Shown: positions 1-9,638 of the stretch, in pieces | Numbering within the stretch: the stretch's first letter is position 1 | How the letters are laid out: the number at the start of each line of letters is the position of its first letter | Assembly: GCA_004151065.3 (NCBI GenBank) | Contig: NWUY0300063644.1 | Span: 1-20,751 of the forward strand | Direction: 5' to 3' | Origin: Larix sibirica | Taxonomy: Eukaryota > Streptophyta > Pinopsida > Pinales > Pinaceae | Length of the DNA stretch: 20,751 nt | The notes under the pieces: model-generated | What the model was told of the DNA's origin: nothing | Database searches by the model: none | The model's input: the letters and a program-made list of their open reading frames with translations, nothing else | Position numbers and translations under genes: made by a program

Positions 1-544
1 TTGAATAGATTGTATGTATGCACATAGAATAACAACAGAACTATTTAAATTTCTTTTCATTTAAATAAGTTTCATAGTACAATTTTTGTTAAATAGTATC
101 TACTCTATAAACAGATATGAATAGGACAGAGTTCTGTAATGTTTCATAGATAGTTTCATTCATAACAGTAAACCTGTATTCATTTATAAAAGATTTGTTT
201 TAGGGTTTTAAGACTAAAAACAATGCTTTCATCTTTTGTAAATCATCATAAATAAACATAGAGAATTAATGAAAAGAACAACTCAGTTCTTAATTTAGCA
301 TACAAACTTATTTCAGTATCGAACTATACTTACAAACTATTACAGAGAGCATTCTCTTAAGTTTAAACAATGATTTACACAAAACCCTAATAAGGTTGAA
401 ACACATAGCATAGATTGTTCTAAACCAAATATGAATTGAAATTACTGTAAGTAGATCGAAAACCATTTATGCCTACCATACAGTACCAATATATTATTTC
501 ATTTATTTATCATTGATACTATACTTTAAATAAAACGCAAGCAA
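1..544. other. AT-rich sequence without a recognised gene
   Basis: No reading frame of useful length and no recognisable repeat, RNA gene or element terminus was seen on either strand. Composition is strongly AT-rich. It may belong to the same repeat-derived block as the palindrome-rich stretch that follows. Confidence 0.5.
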
Positions 545-1950
545 CTTTTATTTCGGACGAATGTCCAAGTCTCAACCCTAGCTATTTCAAATAACACTAA
601 GTTAACTTTTCTCATTTAGCAAATCGAAATAGAATTTCAAGACAGAGCTCGAATACACGAAGACTGTTCCTATACAGTCTAAACCTTAAGGTTACACGAA
701 ATCATGGATTCGAAACCCTTATTGCTTATACAGTAAGGAATCAAAATAGTATTTAGTTTTGGGTAGGGTTTCACAACCAAGCCTTACGCCGTAGTCTGTA
801 AACATTAAAAACACAGAAATCATTTCGACAGGGTTTCAAAACAAGGCGCATTGCCTTTGATAACAAACAATATTAACACAGATACGATTTCCACATTCTT
901 TACAAGCTTAATCTAAACACAGAAACCACTTTCGACAAGGGCTTAAGGCCAATGACAGCAAAACAGTTGAACGGATTCAAAACAAATCTAAGTTAACAAT
1001 CCATCCTTTGACAAAACGAAAGAGACATGCGAGACTAGGTCTCGGCACTAAAGAAGATCGACTCACAGTCCAAATTTATAACTTTTCGAATTATCTTTTA
1101 CAAAACGAGTTCAGGGTTTGAAACCACAACAAACTAGGCATTTATCCATTACGGCTCTTGGCCTTTAAAACAAACTTCAACATATTATAAACATTCAGGA
1201 AAGGGCTCTGCCCTTATCATCTGTTTTATCAAACATCGAATAAAATAACGCAGACTGCCAAGAGTATTGCTCTCTCAGGCTCGACTTTTATAAACAAATC
1301 ATTAATAAACATCTATAGAATACTTTTGCAAAACCTTAATGTCAAAGCAATCGAAAAGAAGTAGGACAGGGCAGAGTTGAGGGTTCGACCCACATAAACT
1401 ACCAAACTGTATAAACAGAACCAAACCCTCATTACCACGAAGCCCTTCAACATTTGCATTTCAAAATATCAAAACGACGAATAGCAAACAGTTGAACTAT
1501 TCATACAAATCCTAATAACCTTTTAAAAACACAACGAAGAACCCTGTTTCGGTTATCAAACAGTTTTCATTTAACACTGCCGAGAGCTCTCTTCTCAGCT
1601 TAAAAACTTCAACCATTCATTACACAAAAACCGATAGCATCATCTTGAAAATAGTATCGAAGAAACAACACGAGGTATATAGAGTTCGAAACCCCAACTG
1701 TATCCTTTAAACAAAAATCAAGTTTCTATACCATAAACAGTTACCATTTCATTTCATCGAAATGCCGAGGGTTAAACCCTTCAACAAACACTGTAAACTT
1801 TTATAAATCAAATGTTACACAGTAAAACTTGCAGAGCCAACGCAAAGTAGGTTGGTGAGGATTCAATCCTCCCTACACTAAACACTTGCAATACGGCTTA
1901 CAACAATACAACGGCGGCAAAATCCATAGCTAGACCACGAGACTGAAGAT
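545..1950. repeat. Quasi-periodic block of short GC-rich palindromes, about 90-bp spacing
   Basis: Short perfect inverted repeats stand out of AT-rich DNA: GGAC-gaat-GTCC near 553, AACCTTAAGGTT near 682, AAGGC-gcatt-GCCTT at 843-857, CGAGAC-tag-GTCTCG at 1030-1044, GGTTT-g-AAACC near 1113, AAGGGC-tct-GCCCTT at 1201-1215, GGGT-tcg-ACCC at 1381-1391, GAGAGCTCTC at 1582-1591, AGGGTT-a-AACCCT at 1768-1780 and GAGGATT-c-AATCCTC at 1857-1871. Between about 1579 and 1855 the blocks start at 91-93 bp intervals; elsewhere spacing is 70-110 bp. The blocks do not align well outside the palindrome, so if this is a tandem array it is old. No coding potential was recognised. It could also be part of a long LTR. 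Confidence 0.35.
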
Positions 1951-3340
1951 TCGGCTAAAACCAGACAAGGACCGACAATTTGCCAAGTTGCACCTACAGG
2001 TAGTCACCGAGGCTTACCAGGTTTCAAGCTCATTTCCCACCTTGCTTCGAACATAGAAAGCCAAGCTGAGGAGTACCTGCCATAAAAACACATAGCATGG
2101 TTAAAATATAGAATACGAAGCTCAAATCTAAATATATGCAGCTGCAACATTATTAACTTTCGTGAATAGCAAGAATGGAATTAACGACTTACAAGTCAGA
2201 GAAGACTTTGCTTCTGAACCGAACAATCCTACATCCAACGAGAACCAGAGCCAAACACACTACTAGCAAATTCAGCAAAGGAAAGACTCAACTCTTAGAG
2301 CTCACTGTGGAAAGTTTACAAGTCACAGGTCGAGGTATCGAATCCTGGAGAGGTGCCTTCAAACCCTACTACAAACCCTAAGAACCCACAGGCCTGTCGG
2401 CCTCTCCAAAACCCCACTAGCTGCAAAAATGAATGCCCAAGCTTATGCTTAGTCAAAATAACTCCAAGGCAGTTAGGGTTGTCACTACTACCAAGAAAAC
2501 CACGTGAAGACCGCCACGGTGGATGCCATTAGGCATTCCACTAAACACGCTTTATTGCACTTTAATTACCATAGCTACCACAGTACGTAGAACCTGCCAT
2601 CGCAACCATGCATTAAGGTTATTGTTTCGGCCTTCTATAGGAATAAACATTATATCCTTAGTATGGTTTGGTTACGTATATTATCAAAGGTCAAACCCAT
2701 CATGGTTCGACATCCAAAACGTATGGAGTAGGACGTAGAGCCTTTTTATCAAACCCTTGTACATAATATAAAGACCATAAAGCACATAACAATAATATTA
2801 CATAGCTAATGTTACAATGCTCTAGTATTATAAACATCCATGGTATAAATAAATAGAGGGTAGTTGCGTATAGTGTATAGTTTACAACTATCGACATTTT
2901 CCAAGTTGCCACAATAACACTATTATATAGGTTTATGCATATGGTGCGTAAGATCAAAAGATAGGTTTTGGATTATATTGCTAGCATCTAAGCTTAGGTT
3001 ACGTCCCTTTTATATATAATTGAATACAAGACATAAGCCCTAAGTAAAGGGTTAAATACCTAGCTTGAAAAAAAAACACTAATTCTTTCCACGATGACTT
3101 AATACAAGACAATTGTATTAGCAACACAATTTCTGAGTTTCGAATATAACTGAAATTATATAAACAACTTGAATGTAATTGAAGATCAAACTAGAATAGA
3201 TCTCACCCTGGATATACTTCAAGCTACTCTAATTCCTTTTTAATATTGAAGGCTAATTGAAGTTAAATAGGACCTCTTTATACACTTCAAAAACAATATC
3301 ACTCTTACCTGCGATTTGCGACAAAAGTTCAAATGCTTTA
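1951..3340. other. Intergenic or repeat-derived sequence, no gene recognised
   Basis: Only short open frames are present (for example 2175-2381 and 2523-2738 on +, 2700-2957 on -), and none reads like a known protein or shows composition above background. A perfect palindrome ACAGGCCTGT lies at 2388-2397. A tRNA T-arm-like word occurs near 2333-2347, but no matching acceptor or anticodon stem was found. The segment ends at a 2-base N run, so its join to the following LINE fragment is not certain. Confidence 0.45.
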
Positions 3341-3342
3341 NN
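3341..3342. other. Undetermined bases (NN)
   Basis: Two N bases sit exactly where LINE-like coding sequence begins. They may hide a collapsed assembly gap, so the left boundary of the LINE fragment should not be taken as its true 5' truncation point. Confidence 0.9.
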
Positions 3343-3817
3343 GGATGAAATGGTTGAGCATGTCTTTTGGAGGTGTCAGTCTGCGAAGGTGTTTTTGGGC
3401 ATGGTTTCAGACTGTATTTCACTTCTTCATTGCCCTGATTTTGTGGAAAGGTACTCTCCTAGGAGACCCTTGGATGATTAGAATTAGCTACAAACCGTTG
3501 TGGCCCATGTATGGTTGTTTTCTATTGGATTTTTGTGGAAGCATTGATGTAAAGTTACTTTTCAAGAGGGCCCCATGTGTTTTAGTTTAAGGGACTTGAG
3601 GACTTTTAAGCAGGAGTTGGCTTTGCTTGTGAGAGTCAAACTTGGTGTGTTCATTGTGATGTAGAGTCCCTTCCCCTTGGTGTGCAGGCTCCTATGCTTG
3701 TTTTGTCCTCTTTAGGATGGGATTTTCCTGGTACCCCTATGGTCTGTGAAGTAATTTTTAGTTCTATTATGTACTAATTTGTTCTATAAAGTAATATATG
3801 CAAGATTTGAAAAAAAA
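3343..3817 (+). mobile_element. 5'-truncated, decayed LINE (non-LTR retrotransposon) 3' end
   Basis: The first codons read DEMVEHVFWRCQSAKVF, matching the pattern of the zinc-binding region at the C-terminal side of reverse transcriptase in plant LINEs (E-x-V-E-H-x-F-x-x-C-x-x-A). About 150 bases later, in another frame, comes VVAHVWLFSIGFLWKH and then LRDLRTFKQELALLVRVKLG, so at least one frameshift and a TGA after WKH break the ORF. The segment ends in eight A residues at 3810-3817, as expected of a LINE tail. No target-site duplication could be defined because the left edge adjoins the N run. It reads in the same direction as the WD40 gene downstream and probably lies in that gene's intron. 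It cannot be functional. Confidence 0.6.
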
Positions 3818-4912
3818 TGTGGTTGAATCTGAGAACTAGGAGAGATTTTCAACTTAGAGGACTAAAGATCCAGAGAGAAGTAAGAGGATCATTGTTGGGC
3901 CACCATCAATTTACCATTAACACTTGCCACATGACCTGCAGGTTGTTTCCCGTAATTGGGAAAATTGAAGTAGTTCAACAAAGCCTATAAGACATGTCAG
4001 GTGCCCTGGATGACTGATGAAGGAGAGTTAAATGCCGAATACATAACATTTACCTTCCTTATTTTCGTTGGCCATTTGTAACAGAAGTGTTAATTTGTGC
4101 TCACCAAGGAGACCAGGTTGCTCCTGAGGAAATCAACTTGCTTTCTTGAGCTGTTTTTCTTTGCTTTTTGTATTGAGAGGCCTCTAGACCAAATTTTCAG
4201 GTCAATTTCTGTTCCAAAGGATATCAATCCTCTCCAGGGACTTGGAAGCTTGTTTTATTACTGATTTGAAGGCTTGCTTTATTATGAGGTCATATTTTGT
4301 ACATCAAAACCTCCAGAATTTTCAGGAACTATTATATCAGCTAGTGATCAGCTGACTTTATCAGGTATCTTTTCATCTGTGATTTCTTTGGTAGAAGTGA
4401 TATATCTCCACATAATCACAGCAAATATTCAAACCTTGACCTACAGGCATGTCAAATCAAGATCTTAGATGAAGTGTCATTTTCCTTGATATTTATTGAG
4501 GTAGATGGTATGCTTTGTATTGGATTTCTAATTGAGCTTCTTTGCCTAGTAGATTCCTTATGATGCTCTTTTCCAAAAAGTCCTGATTAAAGGAGTGATT
4601 TGTATGCCAAGGCATTCTCTGTTTATTCCAAAGTTCTTAATCTTGTTTCTATATTCCAGAAGCCAAAGCAATTAACATTCCTTTTTGTCTTCAAAACATA
4701 ATCGCCCATGGTAATTTCATCAAAAGATCTGTTCATTCAATGCTTGTATATTTTACTCTTGTTACTGATTGTAATTTATTTCCTTAGTTATTGTTGCAAG
4801 TATTCTATGCTTGGTGCCTCGAGAAAAAGTGGGAGAAATTCAGTTCAAAGAATTTTACTTATCTTTTACTCGAACTGTAATGTTATCTGAATTTGCTTCA
4901 TTTTCTATGCAG
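3818..4912 (+). other. Probable intron sequence upstream of the WD40 exons
   Basis: No WD40-like or other recognisable coding segment was found here. It is T-rich on the + strand and ends in a good 3' splice site (cattttctatgcag, AG at 4911-4912). The next exon begins mid-codon, so an upstream exon must exist or have existed. No convincing donor exon is seen in the preceding 4.9 kb, implying either a long intron, as is common in large plant genomes, or lost 5' exons. Confidence 0.45.
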
Positions 4913-5509
4913 CTTGAATTGGGTTGCAACAGGTGGTATGGATAAAAAATTAATGATTTGGGAATTGCAAAGCTCATCGCTGCGATGCACTTTTCAGCAT
5001 GAGGCACGCTTTCTTCCTTATAATAGATCTGTCAACTTGATATATATATATATATATATATATATCCATGTGTTATGTAACAGTTGTAAAATTGTTGGTC
5101 CTTTTACAGGAAGGCGTGATGAGGTTATCATGGTCATCTTCATCCGAGCACATCATAAGCGCTTCCCTTGATGGAATTGTCTACCTTTGGGATAGTCGGT
5201 CAGGGGCTTGTAAAAGAGTTTTCCAGGGTCACAATGATTCAATTCAGGATATGGCGGTCACAGTGTATGTTTCTGAGGCTATTGACATTAGCATTGATGG
5301 CATTTAATTATGCTTTCTGAATTCAAGCTGTAGCTTTGAATAAATGCAACTTGTTTTTGGCATTTAACATTTAATATTTACTTATGCGATTATCTTTTTA
5401 GATTATTGTGGATTGAATATCTGCTAATTCTTCTTGCAGGGATCAACGGTTTATCCTTACAGGATCAGATGACAAGACTGCTAAAGTTTTTGAAATTGGG
5501 GCATTTTGA
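4913..5509 (+). CDS. WD40-repeat protein, AAMP-like, last three exons (5'-partial)
   Basis: Three exons join in frame: 4913-5003, 5110-5264 and 5440-5509, ending in TGA. They encode about 104 residues that look like the final blades of a beta-propeller: VATGGMDKKLMIWEL, then SASLDGIVYLWDS and GHNDSIQDMAV, then TGSDDKTAKVFEI close to the C-terminus. The GGMDKKL-IWDL pattern and the ending recall the plant homologues of angio-associated migratory cell protein (AAMP; Arabidopsis At1g71840), cytosolic WD40 scaffolds of about 400 residues; this assignment is from memory. Exon 2 has a standard donor (GT|gtatgt) and both acceptors are good (ttttacag, ttcttgcag). The first donor is gcacgc, a non-consensus GC. 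There are no stops or frameshifts across the three exons, which argues for a live gene or a recent copy. The first three quarters of the protein are missing from the window. Confidence 0.68.
5041..5065. repeat. (TA)n microsatellite
   Basis: About twelve uninterrupted TA units lie inside the short intron (5004-5109) between the first two visible WD40 exons. A likely length-polymorphic marker with no evident function. Confidence 0.95.
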
Positions 5510-5918
5510 TTTTATATACTGTTTCATACAAAATAATATGTTGATTGTAAGTTATTGTCATGTTTGAATGTAAGTCACAGCAGAAGATTGGAAGGGCTGA
5601 GACCGAGGGTAGCAATTGCTTTCCACATGATAATATAGGTAACTATTTACTGAAGTGAACTGGGGGACAGAAGCTAACCTGTTGGTTTCTTTTTCTGTAT
5701 GGTTCGTTCAACAATAATATTGTTGTAACTACATTTTTTGTAAATTTTCTTTTAGTGGTTAACATTATTAAGTGAATTTTATTCAATTAGTTTGTAAAGT
5801 TCATGTTCCCATATTAAACTGATTAAACTGATGTTCTCATAAAACTGATGAATGGGAATTATGAAATGTTGGTGTGAATAATCAGCCACACGTGCAAAAG
5901 GCACATACCAAAGGTTTG
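5510..5918 (+). other. 3' untranslated and flanking sequence of the WD40 gene
   Basis: This AT-rich stretch directly follows the TGA of the WD40 gene. Several AATAAT-like and TTGTAA-rich stretches could act in polyadenylation (for example aataatatg near 5533 and 5716), but no single site can be assigned. No other gene was recognised. Confidence 0.4.
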
Positions 5919-6989
5919 TGTAACTTTGGTATAGATTCAAAATGAGGTAAAAAAAAAAACAACAAAATAAACTAAACTAAACTAACAAGATTTCAGCATT
6001 CTTCAATCACATCACACATAAAGAATACCATGACAATGCATAATGAATCAAAGAATGATTTTTATATTATCACAAAGAAGTGGTACATAGATGAGCACCT
6101 TGGTATAGTGAAGAGGAAGAGGGGGCTCTACAGTTGTCCAAGGGAAGGTCTGTTTGTCTCTGCAGCCTCGCAACTTTCAGCCCATCGTCATATTGATGAT
6201 ATCCTTTAGGTGAAGTAGAAAGTAAGATATGGCTTTCTTCTAGTTTAGAGAGAATTTTGGCAGCATGACAGTATGAGTGAGAAATGAAAATTGTGTGTAT
6301 GGAATGGTGACCTTGAGGGATTTTTTATAGGCACAAGAGTGGCCAAAAGATGGATCTAGAAGCAATGTGAACATTCTCCATTNCTCCATTTCCTTTGATT
6401 GCTTAGTGGAGAAATTATGTTTTTGGGCCCTAGGTCCATAGCTAACTTTGGACCACATCAAGGTATGTGTCCCTTCTGGCTCTTTCTTCATGAGGAAGGC
6501 AGGAAATAACAAACTGTTGACGAAAATCAAGTTTTTGGACTAGATCGCGCTCATCGGGGGAGAAGCTTTGACCTAGGTTGTTGATTTCGAGGGAAAAGTC
6601 GCGACCTCCTAGGGTGGTCAATTCATCATTTGACATTCATTTTTTGACTTTTATTTCACCCCCAAGGTCATATGGATGGAATGATATGGCAAATTGGTGC
6701 TCGTGATGTGAAATGATGTATAAGGATGACGGAACTGAAATGAAGAAAGATTGTTTCTCAAGGGAAAACCCAATGTAAATAATATAAATAATCCATAAAG
6801 GAATATAAATAATAAAATGTATAAATGATATGAGATATGATATGGAAATGAATACGAGTGCCTTTATATATAAACCCTGGGGCACTTAAGGTGACCATTC
6901 ACGTAGGAATGTGTCTCTTATATAATTTAATAATTAATAATTAATAATTATTTATATGTTTAATGTGTTTATTATTTTTGTTTATTACA
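5919..6989 (-). mobile_element. Old LTR (3' or solo) of a second Ty3/gypsy-like element
   Basis: The segment has matched termini: on the + strand it starts TGTAAC at 5919 and ends TTTATTACA at 6989, so on the - strand it runs TGTAATAAAC...GTTACA, a 5-bp terminal inverted repeat of the TGTAA type common in gypsy LTRs. Just before its start, on the - strand, lies a purine-rich run (GAAGAGTAAGGTAA) that could be a polypurine tract. Inside are a strong TATA element (6863-6872, -) and a second TATA-like word near 6327-6335. An N is present at 6383. No target-site duplication can be tested because the other end of the element is not in view. A 64-codon open frame (6442-6636, -) starts about 230 bases after the first TATA element but matches nothing I recognise. 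Confidence 0.45.
6863..6872 (-). promoter_or_regulatory. TATA box of the old LTR
   Basis: TATATATAAA followed by GG reads on the - strand about 117 bases after the LTR start. Thirty bases downstream is a plausible start region, followed by an AT- and pyrimidine-rich leader. A second CTATAAAAA word on the same strand at about 6327-6335 is an alternative. Confidence 0.4.
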
Positions 6990-8038
6990 TTACCTTACTC
7001 TTCAGAAATACTTTGTTCTCAAAGCATATTGATGTCTTTGTTCTTATTTGTAATTTCAAATTGTTCTTGATTATGTCATAGTTGGGAAACATGATGATAT
7101 GAACTTCTAAGTGTTGAACACAACTTTCGAAACGTAATCGGATCGGTCCATCCTAATTTGATTCTTTGCGGAGTGTTACCTTGCCACGACGAAATGTCGT
7201 CATAAGACTTGATTCCACTGGTATTAGTAACTTTCGTTAGTTGTTCATGACTTTTAGGACATCTACTTTTATGATTTGGATCTCGATAGGGAGTTCTTAT
7301 AGCGTTATTTCATTTGATCACTTTTGTAGTGTCTTCTTGTTTAAACTCTCGTGTATGCTTTCCTTCAACTGAGTTGATATCTTAAGCGGTGATCTGAACT
7401 GGATCTGTAATTGTGTCTTTTTTTACATCTTATACTTTTATTCTTGATGATTTTGATACTTCTGGTTTTCTTCTAATTTGTTTTCTAATGATCTGTTATC
7501 ATTTTGAATCTTCTTGATCGTCTCTTCTTGCAACTTTTCGTTATCTTTTAACTTTTTAATTGTTTCCTCTAATTCTTTATTATGATTTCTTAGGTGGCGA
7601 ATTTCTTCTTGCTTTTCTAGTATTCTTCCTTCAAGGTCTTCATTAACTCATTCTGACTTCCGAATACTTTTTTTTTTTAGTTTTGTAACTAGAATTTTGT
7701 TATGGTTTCTTGGTTGAAAGATTTATTTAGTATTTCTTGATAAGGTTTTATTGATTTTGGTGATCTGTAATTGATGTGTGTTATTAATGTCGTCATTTTG
7801 CTATTGGAGTACTTTTATTTGTCGTTGATATTGACAATTCTCTGATTCTTGGCGTCTCAATTTTTTCTGGATTTGCTTAATTTCGTCATCTTTATCCATG
7901 AGGATTTGGTTCAATTGTTTAATTTCTTCTTTAGTCAACAATTTCCTTCTTGATATCTTGACCATGTAGATTTTGGCTAGAATGCTTTTCATTCCTTAAT
8001 TCCTCGATCTAAGTAGTTAATTTATCAATACACTCTTT
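6990..8038 (-). pseudogene. Decayed internal region of the same element, coiled-coil coding
   Basis: Read on the - strand, several frames carry heptad-like, charge-rich sequence: IEELRNEKHSSQN near 8000, EEIKQLNQILMDKDDEIKQI near 7900, and then ELEETIKKLKDNEKLQEETI and SLENKLEENQKYQ between about 7600 and 7450. Further on, WTDPITFRKLCSTLRSSYHHV and DINMLxEQSISEE lead into the possible polypurine tract and LTR; that last piece resembles the short acidic ends of gypsy polyproteins. Stops and frameshifts interrupt it throughout. The reading frame runs right up to 8036, where the large gypsy element begins, so this ORF was split by that insertion and its other half should lie beyond the window's right end. 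The protein family was not identified; it may be a polyprotein C-terminus or a separate coiled-coil ORF. Confidence 0.45.
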
Positions 8039-9591
8039 TGACGAGCTTTTCTTTTACCTTCTAATTAACTTAAAAGAGTAATTTAAAGCTATTCCTAAAT
8101 TAACCCGAGGTCATAAAAGACTTATGAGCCACTCGACAAAATTTATGCTAGACACTCATTCGGATGATTTTCAATACAGGGAAGATTGATGAACTGATGG
8201 GGCTAGATCAGAAAATGCAACTATTGGTGAAAGAATTTCAATTAAATAACAGCTAAATGAAAGTCTTTAAATTGATTAACCTATAAGCATTGTTCTACCA
8301 ATTACAACAATTTGTCCCAACTATAAGACATAAATGAAATTGAACAACAAAATCCAATTCTAACTGTTCATTAATTCTGCAAAAGATAAATCCTACGAAA
8401 CCAGCAGCTGATAATAAATAATTGCAAGGGACTAACCATAATTAAAAACGTGCTTCTAACCTTATCAACCAATAATGAAAATTCTCATAAATGTCTATTA
8501 CAACCCTTCACCACAGTATTATTCCCTTCAATCAAGCATCCACAACACATACACTCCCCTCTTATTCAATAATAAGTACTAATTGATCGCTTCACACTTT
8601 GAGAACGCACACCAATCTGTAATTGACACACAATCTTTATAAATGCAGACAATTAAGCAAACACTAACTTGTATAAAACAAAGAAAACTCTAAACCGCAA
8701 CAACACTTGTCACCAGAAGGGGGCCCTGCCTTTGGAGACAGGATCTGGGCAAGCCACTCACTCGCACAAAATCGATCAACACATCCAGAACCAGAAATAG
8801 TAGATGTTATATAATAATATCTGATTACATAAAGGTTCAACAATTCTATGCAAGCTGATGGCTAACCTCCACCTAAGAAGATTGAAAGTTTTTATACAAC
8901 AAAACCCACAGAAAAGATTATGAAATATTATATGGTTACAATCGATTACCAAATAAATCACATCTATTAATTCTCCAAGAGGTTTCATGCACCAATTCAG
9001 GAGGCTAATATCGTGAAGCGTGGATGCGGTTCTAAGCTGAAAAATATTTCAAAACAAATAGGCGCAATTACTGGATGACTCAACAGATTTCTAATCGTTG
9101 AAGAGTTTCTGTGATCACTGAGTTGGCTGTGAAACTGTTGATTCCCAAATTAGCTATGGAACCACGGATTTGTTCCGTAGTTTGACCATGATAATGCATA
9201 AGGACTAGCAGGATCATATGAAATGATCGGGATCCTTCATCGAACATGTACTAGAGCTACTTGTCTTTGTGTATAGACTTGAGGCTTATCTGCAAGCCTT
9301 TTAGCCCTCCACAACTACTATGTTCCGCAACTGTCCTTAGTGTCTCTTTCCGCAGCTTGAAACTGTAATAACAATGGACCTGGAACACCATTTCTTTAGT
9401 AGGCAATTATTGCAGCATAACCATACCCAAATCACTAGCAAATGACAAATACTCAATTGAAAACATGATCAATCCTTACCAGAGCCAAAACTTTGCGAGG
9501 TGCATCCAAAAAGAGCTAGTAGTGGTATAGGAACTAATAAAAAATATATAAACGAGGCAAAAACAAGAGAAAAAAACTTGTCATATACACA
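8039..9591 (-). repeat. 3' LTR of the gypsy element (left copy)
   Basis: It aligns to 19191-20683 from TGACGAG at the outer edge to ccaaaaaga at 9506-9514. A further 77 bases (9515-9591) end in CACA directly beside the polypurine tract, so on the - strand the LTR starts TGTGTATATG and ends CTCGTCA, giving canonical TG...CA ends. Those 77 bases are absent from the right copy because it is cut by another element. A 16-base net indel separates the copies near 8579 (left) and 19735 (right). A TATA candidate (TTTATAAAG, -) lies near 8635-8643. Confidence 0.88.
9154..9180. other. LTR hairpin, left copy
   Basis: The left LTR version of the perfect 9-bp hairpin at 20325-20351; here one base of the stem has changed (CTATGGAAC versus GTTCCGTAG), again a C-to-T change. 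Confidence 0.55.
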
Positions 9592-9608
9592 TCCTTTCAT
9601 CCTCCCCC
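9592..9608 (-). promoter_or_regulatory. Polypurine tract for plus-strand DNA priming
   Basis: On the - strand the sequence GGGGGAGGATGAAAGGA is immediately followed by the LTR start TGTGTATATG. A purine run abutting the 3' LTR is the expected priming site for second-strand synthesis, and it fixes the inner LTR boundary at 9591. Confidence 0.75.
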
Positions 9609-9638
9609 AACCAAAAGGTTTACAGGTCCTCATGCGAA

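Noticed and set aside
2326-2360. tRNA-like 3' half (aggtatcgaatcctgg followed by agaggtgcc)
   Set aside because: No matching acceptor stem, D-arm or anticodon arm was found upstream, so it is not called a tRNA gene.
2700-2957. 85-codon - strand frame with hydrophobic stretches
   Set aside because: Composition follows AT-rich DNA, no motif is recognisable, and there is no supporting neighbour.
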